Source of the DNA: DATEPR01 sp036503065
GTDB lineage: Bacteria; Actinomycetota; Actinomycetes; Mycobacteriales; Pseudonocardiaceae
Assembly: GCA_036503065.1 (NCBI GenBank)
Contig: DASXXM010000263.1
Coordinates: forward strand, 1 to 20,710
DNA length: 20,710 nucleotides
Reading direction: 5' to 3'
Shown here one piece after another: positions 5,464 to 13,386 of the stretch (position 1 is the first letter of the stretch; the number at the start of each line of letters is the position of its first letter). The translations under genes and the position numbers were made by a program. Under the pieces are notes generated by a model. The model was given only the letters and a program-made list of their open reading frames with translations. It searched no databases and was not told where the DNA came from.

Positions 5464-7086
5464 TCACCCGATCGGGACGGGTGTCGGACGGGGGCGCCGC
5501 AGCACGAACCGGTCCGGCGCACCGTCCAGGAAGCCACCGGCCGGATCGTCGTCGCCCGCCATCCGCACCACGTCCTTCGACGGCCGGTAGATGTCCCGCA
5601 CGATCAGCGCGCACAGCCCCAGCACGGCCAGGTCCCGGATGATCACCATGCCGAGGAACCAGCCCTGCGGCAGGCCCCGGTCGTCCAGATGCGCCGACAC
5701 CAGTGCCAGCTCCAGGTAGTAGGCCATCCGCGGGAACCAGACCAGCGCGTCCAGCACCATCCAGGCCAGCAGCAGCTTCCAGCGCGGAATGGCCAGCATC
5801 GCCAGCGGCACCAGCCACAGCGAGTACTGCGGGCTCCACACCTTGTTGGTCAGCAGGAACGCCGCGACCAACAGGAAACACAGCTGACCGAGCCGTGGCC
5901 TGCGCGGCGCGGCCAGCGCCAGCCACGCGATGCCGAGGCACGCCAACAGCAGCAGCGTGGTCGTCACCGTGTTGAGCACGCTCGGGTTCTGGTGCGGCCC
6001 GAGGTTCGGGTCGAACCCGGGCCAGCCGGTGAAGTACGAGATGACGTTGTAGACCGAGTCGGGGTCCATGCCGCGCTGCACGTTGAGCCGGAAGAACTCC
6101 CACCAGCCCGCGTGGTAGAGCAGCATGATCGGCAGGTTCACCACCAGCCACGCCACCACGGCCGCGAAGAAGCACCGCAGCCACGCGTCCACCTTGCCGG
6201 CCCGGATGCACAGCAGCAGCATCGGCAGCAGGAAGAACGCCGGATACAGCTTCGCCGCGGCGCCGAGGCCGAGCAGCACGCCGGCCAGCGCCGGTTTTCG
6301 CCGCGACCAGGCCAGCAGGCCCGTTGCCGCGAACGCCGTGGCGAGCGCGTCGAAGTTGGTGAACGCCTGCACGAGCACCAGTGGCGACGCCGCGACCAGC
6401 ACCGCGTCCCACGGCCTTCGCCGGGCCGTTCTGGTGGTGGCCCAGACGGTGATCAGCCACGCCAGCCCCAGGAACAGGGCGCTGATGTCGAAATAGACCA
6501 CCACCGGGATGGCGTCGGGCAGCAGGTGGCTGCCGGCCGCCAGGCGCGTCCAGCCCTGCGCCAGCTTCGCGTTGAACCACTGGAACACGCCGGTGAGCAC
6601 CGGGTATTCCATGTACCGCACCTGCGCGTCCGCGCCGGTGCCGTCGATCCAGGACGTCTTGTACGGGAACATGCCCGGCTGGTCCAGCCGCTCCGCCCCG
6701 TACAGCGGCACGATGTCGGAGTAGCAGAACGCCACGTACTGCCGGTTCGCCCGCCAGTCCAGCTGCCGCGCGCCGCCGGCGTCGGTGTACTGCTGGATGC
6801 ACGGCGACTTCACGAACCAGCCCAGCATCAGCGTGACGACCGCGAGCAGCAGCACCGCCCGCAACGGCGTCCAGAACCAGTGCCGCCCGACGGCGGCGTG
6901 CCGGCCGATCGGGCCACCGATGACCTTGCTGGCCTGCCGGCCGAGCGACTCGGTCCAACTCGGGAACACCCGGTCCTCCGGGCCGAGCGAGTCGACGTCG
7001 TCGACGTGGGTCGTCATCGTGGGCTGGGCGTCGGACGCGTGCGTATCGGGCTCGTCTGCGTCGGTGTCGGGCGGAGTGCTGACCAC
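5464..7086 (-). CDS. GT87 family polytopic membrane glycosyltransferase (second copy, Rv0051-like)
   Basis: A 540-residue GT-C membrane enzyme. It shares landmarks with the copy at 3009-4478: FCYSDIVPLYG (Asp124 the likely catalytic residue of the first external loop), EYPVLTG, AKLYPAFFLLPML and WSPQYSLWLVPL, so the two are paralogues. It has a hydrophilic N-terminal segment of about 70 residues, around ten helices, and a basic Pro/Arg-rich cytoplasmic tail. It lies directly downstream of ponA as in mycobacteria (ponA1-Rv0051), supporting a role in cell-envelope polymer assembly. The GTG at 7086 gives the longest form. An ATG at 7017 is an alternative, and neither has a strong ribosome binding site. 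A 36-bp palindrome separates it from ponA, so it may have its own promoter. Confidence 0.88.
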   Translation of the reverse strand: MVSTPPDTDADEPDTHASDAQPTMTTHVDDVDSLGPEDRVFPSWTESLGRQASKVIGGPIGRHAAVGRHWFWTPLRAVLLLAVVTLMLGWFVKSPCIQQYTDAGGARQLDWRANRQYVAFCYSDIVPLYGAERLDQPGMFPYKTSWIDGTGADAQVRYMEYPVLTGVFQWFNAKLAQGWTRLAAGSHLLPDAIPVVVYFDISALFLGLAWLITVWATTRTARRRPWDAVLVAASPLVLVQAFTNFDALATAFAATGLLAWSRRKPALAGVLLGLGAAAKLYPAFFLLPMLLLCIRAGKVDAWLRCFFAAVVAWLVVNLPIMLLYHAGWWEFFRLNVQRGMDPDSVYNVISYFTGWPGFDPNLGPHQNPSVLNTVTTTLLLLACLGIAWLALAAPRRPRLGQLCFLLVAAFLLTNKVWSPQYSLWLVPLAMLAIPRWKLLLAWMVLDALVWFPRMAYYLELALVSAHLDDRGLPQGWFLGMVIIRDLAVLGLCALIVRDIYRPSKDVVRMAGDDDPAGGFLDGAPDRFVLRRPRPTPVPIG

Positions 7087-7145
7087 CCGCCGGATGGTAG
7101 AGGCACCGGCGTCTGGTCGGGGTAGAACCCGGTGATCGGCGAGAC

Positions 7146-7181
7146 GGCGATGGCCGGATCCGATCGGATCCGGCCATCGCC
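7146..7181 (-). terminator. 36-bp perfect palindrome after ponA, candidate intrinsic terminator
   Basis: The 36 bases form two perfectly complementary 18-base halves (GGCGATGGCCGGATCCGA and its reverse complement) with no spacer. The element begins 16 nt beyond the ponA stop. In RNA it gives a very stable hairpin. There is no U tract on the downstream side, which is common for actinobacterial hairpin terminators. It could also be a protein-binding palindrome. Confidence 0.6.
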
Positions 7182-7197
7182 ACCGTGCTGAGCTGCG

Positions 7198-9942
7198 CTA
7201 ACCAGTTGGTACGCCACCGGGTGGTGGACACGGCTGGACGATCGGGTTGCAGACCGTTGTGGTCGGTGGCGGCCCGTGGCGCTTGGTCGTCGTGTCCGTC
7301 GGCGGCTGGGTCGGCTGGTCGCTGGTCTGCTGCGGTGGCTGCTGGTTGGACGGCGGCTGGGTCGTGGTCGTGCTCGGCGTGTTCTCCGTCGACGCGTCCA
7401 CGTTGTTCACGAAGTCCCAGCTCCCGCCGATCTCCGGCGGCGCGGTCGCGAACTGCTGCATCGGCTGGTTGGACAGATAGGTGTCCATATAGGTCTTCCA
7501 GATCGAGCCGGGCTCCATGCGGCCGAAGACGTTGTAGGTGCCGCCACCGCCGCCGTTGCCCCGGCCGAAGACCGGGCCCGGCTTGTCGTAGTGCCCGAAC
7601 CACACCGCGGTGACCAGTTGTGGCGTGAAGCCGATCGTCCAGGCCTGCGAGTTGTAGTTGGTGCCGGACCTCGACGTGGCCAGCGAGAAGTCCTGCGTGC
7701 CGGTCTTCGCGTCGGCGGGCCGGCCGTTGGACAGCGAGAAGCCCGAGTTCTGCGCGACGTTGCTCATCGCGTCGGACACGGTGCGGGCGATCCGCGCGCT
7801 GGTCGTCGGGTCCGAGCCGAACGCGGGCGTCGCGGGCGCGCTGAACTGGTACAGCGGCTGCCCGGTGTTGTCGGTGACCTTCTTGACGAAGTGCGCCTTG
7901 TTGTACATGCCGTTGTTCGCGAAGGTGGCGTAGCCCTGTGCCTGGTCGATCGGGCGGACGTCGTACTGGCCGATGGCGATACCGCCGTGCACGATGAGGT
8001 TGGACGCGGTCGAACCGGGCTCGGACAGGCTCTGGACCGTGTTGCCGGCGATCTTCTCCGTCTTCGGGATGCCGGCCTGCAGCGCGGCGTCGCGCACGTG
8101 CTCGCTGCCGACCTGCTGGCCCATCAGGTAGAACACGACGTTGATCGAGTTGGTCATCGCGTCCTTGACCGTGCACGGTGTGGCACACGTGTCGCCGTCG
8201 GCGTTCTTGATCAGGACGCCCTGGATCTTCTGGCTCTTCGTGTCGAAGATCGCGTTCAGCCCGATCTTGTCCGGCTGGTACTCCAGGCCCGCGGCCAGCA
8301 CGTACGGCTTGAACGACGAGCCGGGCTGATGCGGCGTGCTCGCGGAGTCGATCTCGGTGGTCTTCTGGTCGTTGCCGCCGTAGTAGGCGACGACCTCGCC
8401 GGTGCTCGGGTTGATCGACACCAGCGCCGCGGTCTCGGTCCCCTTCACCTGGGGATTGTTCGGCGTCACCGGCCCGCCGTCGTTGGTCACCGGCCTGCCG
8501 TTGAGCACGATCGGCTGGCCGTTGGTGAACTGGGTGTCCGTGGCGAGATGGCTGGCGATGGAGTTCTCCGCGTCGGTCATCGCCTTCGGGTCGATCGACG
8601 TGTAGATCTGCGCGCCGTGCGACTTCAGCGCCTCGGTCGTCCAGCCGTCAAGGCCCAGCTCCGCGTCGACCTGGTTGACGATCAGCTGGCGGTCCCACGG
8701 AATCGACTGCTGCTGGGTCTGCGAGAGCGGCAGCGGGGTGGGGAACTTGCCCGCCGTGAACTGCGCGCTGGTGATCCAGTGGTTGGCGAGCATCCGGCCC
8801 CACACGTACGTGAAGCGCCTGAGCTGGTAGGACGGAATGCCGGCGTCGCCGGGCAGCTGGATCATGCCGGCGAGCAGCGCCGCCTGCTGCGGACTGAGGT
8901 CCTTGGCCGCCACGTTGTAGTACAGCCGGGCGGCCGACTCGATGCCGTAGGCGCCGCGCCCGAAGTACACCGTGTTCAGGTAGGCGGCCAGGATGTCGTT
9001 CTTGTCCGTGTAGGTCTTGGTCATCTTGTAGGCCTCGACGGCCTCGTTGACCTTGCGGGAGATGCTGTGCTGGTTGTTGCCCGTGGCGACCTTGATGTAC
9101 TCCTGGGTGATCGTCGAACCACCGCCGGTGCCGCCGGTGAGCTGGTTGTACGCCGTGCGGGCGATGGCCTTCATGTCGAAGCCGTTGTTGGTCTCGAACG
9201 TCTCGTCCTCGGCGGCCTCGACCGCGCGCCGCACGTTCGGCGGGATGTCGTTCGCGGTGATGAAGATCCGCGCGTTCGTGCTGATCTTGTCCATCACCGA
9301 GCCGTCGGCGTAGTAGTACGTGATCGGCTGCGCCTGGCCGAACGCGACGGTCTTCGGGTCGGGCACCGTGACGTTCTGGTAGATCAGGTAGAACGCCGCG
9401 ATCGGCGTGGTGACGCCCAGGAAGATCAGCACGTACATGACCCGGCGCACCCAGCGCCACGCCCTGCGGTGCTTGAGCTGCTTCGCTTCGGCCGCCGTCA
9501 GTCCGGGCGGTAGGTCGCGGTGGTCGCCTGCCTCCGCGTCCTGCAGGTAGTCGTCGTCGCGGTGGGTCAGCAGGCTGGGTTCCGGCCGGTATTTCGCGTT
9601 CGGGTCCGGTACCGGTGGCAGGTGGTCGGTGGCCCGATCAGCGGGCGGCCCCTGGTTGAACGCCCCTGGCCGCCCCAGGCCGCCCGGCCGCATCTGCCCA
9701 CGAGGACCACCGGGACCCGTTGGTCGCCCAGGGCCGCCCTGGCGGGGGCCACCGGGCACGCCGGGTCCACCGACCGGACCGGCGGCCGGCCGGGCGGGGG
9801 TGCCGCGCTGCGGGCCGTTCGGCGTGGCCGGGGTGCCGCCGGGTGTGCCGCCCTGCGGCCCGCGGGTGCCTGCGTCCGGGTCGCCGCCGGTTGGCCAGCT
9901 CGGCTGGCCGTCCCGTGGCTCATCGTCACGGTGGTCGTTCAC
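7198..9942 (-). CDS. ponA: Class A penicillin-binding protein (transglycosylase/transpeptidase)
   Basis: This bifunctional enzyme polymerises lipid II glycan strands and cross-links their peptides outside the membrane. Numbered from the GTG at 9942 (914 residues), a Gly/Pro-rich cytoplasmic region (1-160) precedes one membrane helix (about 164-187). The GT51 domain has EDETF (245-249; Asn replaces the His of the classic EDxxFxxHxG, as in other actinobacterial PonA proteins), GGSTITQ (274-280) and the FGRGAYGIESAA segment. The transpeptidase domain has SSFK (542-545), SIN (599-601) and KTG (746-748). The tail is Pro/Thr/Gln-rich and ends with two Cys. GGGAGG lies 7 nt before the GTG at 9942. 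A GTG at 10020 would add 26 residues but lacks a ribosome binding site. Order and neighbours match mycobacterial ponA1. Confidence 0.95.
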   Translation of the reverse strand: MNDHRDDEPRDGQPSWPTGGDPDAGTRGPQGGTPGGTPATPNGPQRGTPARPAAGPVGGPGVPGGPRQGGPGRPTGPGGPRGQMRPGGLGRPGAFNQGPPADRATDHLPPVPDPNAKYRPEPSLLTHRDDDYLQDAEAGDHRDLPPGLTAAEAKQLKHRRAWRWVRRVMYVLIFLGVTTPIAAFYLIYQNVTVPDPKTVAFGQAQPITYYYADGSVMDKISTNARIFITANDIPPNVRRAVEAAEDETFETNNGFDMKAIARTAYNQLTGGTGGGSTITQEYIKVATGNNQHSISRKVNEAVEAYKMTKTYTDKNDILAAYLNTVYFGRGAYGIESAARLYYNVAAKDLSPQQAALLAGMIQLPGDAGIPSYQLRRFTYVWGRMLANHWITSAQFTAGKFPTPLPLSQTQQQSIPWDRQLIVNQVDAELGLDGWTTEALKSHGAQIYTSIDPKAMTDAENSIASHLATDTQFTNGQPIVLNGRPVTNDGGPVTPNNPQVKGTETAALVSINPSTGEVVAYYGGNDQKTTEIDSASTPHQPGSSFKPYVLAAGLEYQPDKIGLNAIFDTKSQKIQGVLIKNADGDTCATPCTVKDAMTNSINVVFYLMGQQVGSEHVRDAALQAGIPKTEKIAGNTVQSLSEPGSTASNLIVHGGIAIGQYDVRPIDQAQGYATFANNGMYNKAHFVKKVTDNTGQPLYQFSAPATPAFGSDPTTSARIARTVSDAMSNVAQNSGFSLSNGRPADAKTGTQDFSLATSRSGTNYNSQAWTIGFTPQLVTAVWFGHYDKPGPVFGRGNGGGGGTYNVFGRMEPGSIWKTYMDTYLSNQPMQQFATAPPEIGGSWDFVNNVDASTENTPSTTTTQPPSNQQPPQQTSDQPTQPPTDTTTKRHGPPPTTTVCNPIVQPCPPPGGVPTG

Positions 9943-10065
9943 GAAAGGGCCTCCCAGATCGCCACACCCGTGCTGGTGGTGCGTTCGGTGGTCGTTCGCC
10001 GCGGTGGTTTCGTTCGCCACCGTTGCGCCGTCACTGCGCTACATGAAGCCAGGTCAGAGCAGGGG

Positions 10066-10470
10066 TCACTCCGACGCCGTCCTCCTGCGCGGGCCGTGGT
10101 CGTCCACGTCTCCTGTTCCCAGGACGTATGACTGCACCAGGTGGTTCCAACTACATGTCCGGCAAACTTCGACCACGTAGACCCGGAACTCGCCGAACAT
10201 GGTGGACATCCTGGCCAGTTCCTCGGCCGTGCGGGCCGAGCCGGACAGGTGCTTGATCTCGTCGCCGTACACCCAGCGGACGAGGGTCAGCGGTTCCTTG
10301 CGGCACACCGGACAGGTCACCTTGCTGGGCTGACCATGGAATTTGGCCGCTCGTAGCAAATAGGGGTTGGCGTCGCAGACCTCCATGGTCCCGACGCGAC
10401 CCGAGTAGACCTCGGCGAGCAGCGCACGCCGCTGCAACGCGTGATCCACCACCTGCCGTTGGTTCCGCAC
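10066..10470 (-). CDS. DUF5318 family zinc-ribbon-like protein (Rv0049 homologue)
   Basis: A 134-residue cytosolic protein beginning VRNQRQVVDHALQRRALLAEVYSGR and sharing blocks such as EVCDANPYLLRAAKFHG and EVCRTCSWNHLV with mycobacterial Rv0049. Two CxxC pairs (Cys53/Cys56 in CPVC and Cys103/Cys106 in CRTC) suggest a zinc ribbon; an extra Cys is at 32. Function is unknown, but the position next to ponA is conserved from mycobacteria to this genome. I choose the GTG at 10470 because Rv0049 starts just before RQVVD and because a TACCCT box lies 6 nt upstream, fitting a leaderless mRNA. An ATG at 10491 and a GTG at 10539 are in-frame alternatives. Confidence 0.88.
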   Translation of the reverse strand: MRNQRQVVDHALQRRALLAEVYSGRVGTMEVCDANPYLLRAAKFHGQPSKVTCPVCRKEPLTLVRWVYGDEIKHLSGSARTAEELARMSTMFGEFRVYVVEVCRTCSWNHLVQSYVLGTGDVDDHGPRRRTASE

Positions 10471-10476
10471 GCCAAC

Positions 10477-10482
10477 AGGGTA
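10477..10482 (-). promoter_or_regulatory. Candidate -10 box for leaderless DUF5318 gene
   Basis: TACCCT on the minus strand lies exactly 6 nt before the GTG at 10470, the same hexamer and spacing as upstream of nfo. If it is used, transcription starts at the initiation codon and the upstream in-frame ATG/GTG codons are not translated. No clear -35 box is visible. Confidence 0.45.
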
Positions 10483-10567
10483 CGTGGCCATGCGGGGCCC
10501 TCGCTGCGCCGTTTGGGTCAGCGTCGTGTCGCTCGCCACATGACCACTCGGACGGCACCCCTGGATG

Positions 10568-10584
10568 TATCGGAGCGATATAGT
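10568..10584 (+). promoter_or_regulatory. Inverted repeat overlapping a -10 box, candidate PadR autorepressor operator
   Basis: TATCG-GAG-CGATA (10568-10580) is a 5-bp inverted repeat with a 3-bp centre. It overlaps TATAGT (10579-10584), a good -10 hexamer about 35 bp before the padR GTG. PadR-family regulators bind short AT-containing palindromes, often in their own promoter, so autorepression is the simple reading. A -35 box is not evident. Confidence 0.45.
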
Positions 10585-10618
10585 GGAGCAACAGGTTGCG
10601 CACGTGAGGAGGTGACTC

Positions 10619-11185
10619 GTGGTCGAGCTCGCGATATTGGGCCTGCTGCACGAGGCACCGATGCACGGCTACGAGCTGCGCAAGCGGCTGGCCAGCCCGC
10701 TCGGCGCCTTCCACGCGTTCTCCTACGGCTCCCTGTATCCGGCGCTGCGCAGGCTGCTGCGGGCCGGACTGATCGCCGAGGAGACCGCGGATCCCGCCGC
10801 GGACGAGGTCGCCAGGTCCACGCTGTCGTGGAGTCGTCGCGGCCGTCGCGTCTACAAGCTCACCGCCGACGGCAAGGAGCGCTTCGCCGCCCTCGTCGCC
10901 GACGGTGGCCCGCAGGCCTGGGACGACGACGGTTTCGGCGTCCACATGGCGTTCTTCTCCCGGACGCCGGCCGAGGCCAGGATGCGCATCCTGGAGGGCC
11001 GCAGGCGGCGGGTCGAGGAACGCCGGGAGGGGCTGCGCGCCGCGTTGGCCAGGGCGGGCGAGCAGATCGACCGCTACACGCGCGAGCTGCACCGGTTGGG
11101 ACTGGAGTCCAGCGAACGCGAGGTGCGCTGGCTCAACGAGCTGATCGAGCACGAACGGGCCGAGCAGGACGGGCAGACGCAGTAG
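10619..11185 (+). CDS. PadR family transcriptional regulator (Rv0047c-like)
   Basis: A 188-residue regulator. The N-terminal winged helix begins VELAILGLLHEAPMHGYELRKRL and continues with YGSLYPALRRLLRAGLI, the standard PadR recognition helix and wing region, followed by LTADGKERF. Residues from about 110 form a longer, Arg/Glu-rich helical part with ILEGRRRRVEERREGL, expected to be the coiled-coil dimerisation arm of the PadR type with Vir C-terminal domain. GAGGAGG lies 7 nt before the GTG. It sits 60 bp upstream of ino1 in the same direction, the pairing also seen in mycobacteria, so it may control ino1 or be co-transcribed with it. The effector is unknown. Confidence 0.92.
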   Translation: MVELAILGLLHEAPMHGYELRKRLASPLGAFHAFSYGSLYPALRRLLRAGLIAEETADPAADEVARSTLSWSRRGRRVYKLTADGKERFAALVADGGPQAWDDDGFGVHMAFFSRTPAEARMRILEGRRRRVEERREGLRAALARAGEQIDRYTRELHRLGLESSEREVRWLNELIEHERAEQDGQTQ

Positions 11186-11245
11186 CGCCCCGGCCGGCCC
11201 CATCGCAGGCATTGTCACCGAAAGAGTTGAGAAGGAGGACCCGGC

Positions 11246-12331
11246 ATGGGCGATCAGCGCCGCAGCGTTCGGGTAGCAATTGTCGGCGTCGGCAACTGCG
11301 CCGCGTCCCTGGTGCAGGGTGTGCACTATTACTCGGACGCCGATCCGGACGCGCGGGTGCCGGGCCTGATGCATGTCCAGTTCGGCGACTACCACGTGCG
11401 GGACGTCGAGTTCGTCGCCGCGTTCGACGTGGACGCCAAGAAGGTCGGCCGCGACCTGTCCGAGGCGATCGTGGCCAGCGAGAACAACACCATCAAGATC
11501 TGCGACGTGCCGCCGCTGGGCGTCACGGTGCAGCGCGGCCACACCTTCGACGGTCTCGGCGAGTTCTACTCCGAGTTCATCACCGAGTCCGACGAACAAC
11601 CGGTGGACATGGTCGGCGCGCTGCGGGCGGCCGACGTGGACGTCCTGGTGTCCTACCTGCCGGTGGGATCGGAGGAGGCGGACCGGTTCTACGCGCAGTG
11701 CGCCATCGACGCGGGCGTCGCGTTCGTCAACGCGCTGCCGGTGTTCATCGCGTCCGACCCGGTGTGGGCGGAGAAGTTCCGTGCCGCGGGGCTGCCGATC
11801 ATCGGCGACGACATCAAGTCCCAGGTCGGCGCGACCATCACGCACCGGGTGATGGCGAAGCTGTTCGAGGACCGCGGCGTCGAGTTGCTGCGCACGTACC
11901 AGCTCAACTTCGGCGGCAACATGGACTTCATGAACATGCTGGAGCGCAAGCGCCTGCAGTCCAAGAAGATCTCCAAGACCCAGTCGGTCACCTCCCAGAT
12001 CCCGCACGAGATGCAGAAGGCCGATGTCCACATCGGACCGTCGGATTACGTGCCGTGGCTCAACGACCGCAAAATGGCCTACGTCCGGCTCGAGGGCCGC
12101 GCGTTCGGTGACGTGCCACTGAACCTGGAGTACAAGCTGGAGGTCTGGGACTCGCCGAACTCGGCAGGCGTGATCATCGACGCGGTGCGCGCCGCCAAGA
12201 TCGCGCTGGACCGCGGCATCGCCGGACCGGTGCTGTCCGCGTCCTCGTACTTCATGAAGTCGCCGCCGGAGCAGTACGCCGACTCGGCCGCGCACGACGC
12301 CGTCGAAGCCTTCATCCGCGGCGAGGACTGA
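11246..12331 (+). CDS. ino1: Inositol-3-phosphate synthase
   Basis: A 361-residue NAD-dependent enzyme that converts glucose 6-phosphate to 1L-myo-inositol 1-phosphate, the source of inositol for phosphatidylinositol, its mannosides and mycothiol. The N-terminal nucleotide-binding motif is IVGVGNCAASL (Gly14-x-Gly16-Asn-Cys). The family signatures GDDIKSQVGATITHR (187-201) and NFGGNMDFMNM (221-231) are intact. The active-site Lys cluster KKISKTQSVTSQI follows, then HIGPSDYVPWLNDRK. The length fits the short bacterial/archaeal class. AAGGAGG lies 7 nt before the ATG. It follows padR by 60 bp and ends in a strong hairpin terminator, so padR-ino1 is a compact unit. Confidence 0.96.
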   Translation: MGDQRRSVRVAIVGVGNCAASLVQGVHYYSDADPDARVPGLMHVQFGDYHVRDVEFVAAFDVDAKKVGRDLSEAIVASENNTIKICDVPPLGVTVQRGHTFDGLGEFYSEFITESDEQPVDMVGALRAADVDVLVSYLPVGSEEADRFYAQCAIDAGVAFVNALPVFIASDPVWAEKFRAAGLPIIGDDIKSQVGATITHRVMAKLFEDRGVELLRTYQLNFGGNMDFMNMLERKRLQSKKISKTQSVTSQIPHEMQKADVHIGPSDYVPWLNDRKMAYVRLEGRAFGDVPLNLEYKLEVWDSPNSAGVIIDAVRAAKIALDRGIAGPVLSASSYFMKSPPEQYADSAAHDAVEAFIRGED

Positions 12332-12334
12332 ACG

Positions 12335-12380
12335 TGATCGGGCGCCGAGCTCGCGCCCGGCGCCCGATCATGTTGTTGTG
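12335..12380. terminator. Strong hairpin terminator between ino1 and the convergent TPM-domain gene
   Basis: TGATCGGGCGCCG (12335-12347) and its exact complement CGGCGCCCGATCA (12358-12370) form a 13-bp stem with a 10-nt loop, 4 nt after the ino1 stop. TGTTGTTGTG follows on the plus strand, giving a partial U-rich tail. On the other strand it could also stop the convergent gene ending at 12414. Confidence 0.85.
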
Positions 12381-12413
12381 CCGGAACGGGGCAGCGTCCC
12401 GGCGACCTGACCG

Positions 12414-13337
12414 CTACCAGTCGCCGCCGCCTCCGCCGCCACCCGAGTCGCCGCCTCCGCCGCCGAAGTCGCTGTCCTGGCCGACGACCCAGTCGTTGCC
12501 GCCGCCGCCCTGGTCGCCGTAGTTCTGGTTGTTGTCGTAGCCGCCGTTGCCCATCTCGTCCCGGCGGAACTGGTCGTTCTCCCCGGCCATCTTGCCCAAC
12601 TCGTAGCCGACCAGCCCACCGCCGACCGCACCGATGGCACCGGCCGCACCCGGCCCCATGCCCCCGCCGCCATAGCCGGGACCGTAACCAGGGCCGTAGC
12701 CCGGCTGCGGCCCGTAACCGGGCTGGTTGAAGCCGCCGCCCATCATCGGCGGACCGGCCATCGTCCGCGCCCGCCGCATCGGCCGGAACAGCCGCCGCAC
12801 CAGCAGCACCACGACGATCACCACCGCCACGATGATCGCGAACGTGATGAACCCGCCCCCGGACGACGAGCCGCCGCTCGTACTGCTACCGCGGCTGGCC
12901 AGGGAGCCACGCAGGTTGGTCAGTGCCGCGGTGACGGCGGAGGTGTAGTTGTTCTGCGACTTCATCGTGCTGTCGAACGCGCTGTTCGCCGAGCTCTCGG
13001 CCGCGATCGCCGCGCTCTGCGACAACCCGGCCCGCGAGCCCATCTGCAGCGTCTCGTGCTTCGACTGCGTGTTGATGCCGAGGACGATCGGGAACGACGA
13101 GGTGACCTTGGCCCGCACGTCGTTGTCGAACGTCGAGCGGTTCGCCGCGTCCTGTGTCGTCGTCCAGATGAGGATCGGCACCGGCAGCGTCGCGGCCTCG
13201 TTCTGCACGGTGGTCGCGTTGAGCACGTTCGCCTCGTCCACGATGTCCACCGTGCTGGCACTGGCCGGCCCGGCCAGCAGCAGCGCGGCGAACGCGGCCG
13301 CCGATGCCCCGAACCACAGTTGTCGTTTCAACCTCAT
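12414..13337 (-). CDS. TPM-domain-like membrane protein with glycine-rich tail
   Basis: A 307-residue protein. The signal peptide spans residues 1-27, with probable cleavage after PASA. The exported part (28-150) starts STVDIVDEANVLN and contains LPVPILIWTTTQDAANRSTFDNDV, consistent with a diverged TPM (TLP18.3/Psb32/MOLO-1) domain. A Ser/Gly linker, one helix (about 162-180) and a basic RRLFRPMRRAR stop-transfer segment follow. The cytoplasmic tail is low-complexity, with PGYGPGYGPGYGGGG repeats and a Gly-rich end, DSGGGGGGGDW, typical of YgcG/TPM-type proteins. GGAGG lies 7 nt before the ATG. A longer in-frame extension to 13478 lacks a signal peptide and is rejected. Function is unknown; an envelope role is likely. 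Confidence 0.8.
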   Translation of the reverse strand: MRLKRQLWFGASAAAFAALLLAGPASASTVDIVDEANVLNATTVQNEAATLPVPILIWTTTQDAANRSTFDNDVRAKVTSSFPIVLGINTQSKHETLQMGSRAGLSQSAAIAAESSANSAFDSTMKSQNNYTSAVTAALTNLRGSLASRGSSTSGGSSSGGGFITFAIIVAVVIVVVLLVRRLFRPMRRARTMAGPPMMGGGFNQPGYGPQPGYGPGYGPGYGGGGMGPGAAGAIGAVGGGLVGYELGKMAGENDQFRRDEMGNGGYDNNQNYGDQGGGGNDWVVGQDSDFGGGGGDSGGGGGGGDW

Positions 13338-13386
13338 TGGTGCCTCCACGGTCCCCCCGAATGCTTGGTCGCAACAGTACCGCTGG

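Noticed and set aside
10151..12295. A long minus-strand open frame opposite padR and ino1
   Set aside because: It has no recognisable motif and is the complement of the conserved ino1 and padR frames; third-position GC bias explains it.
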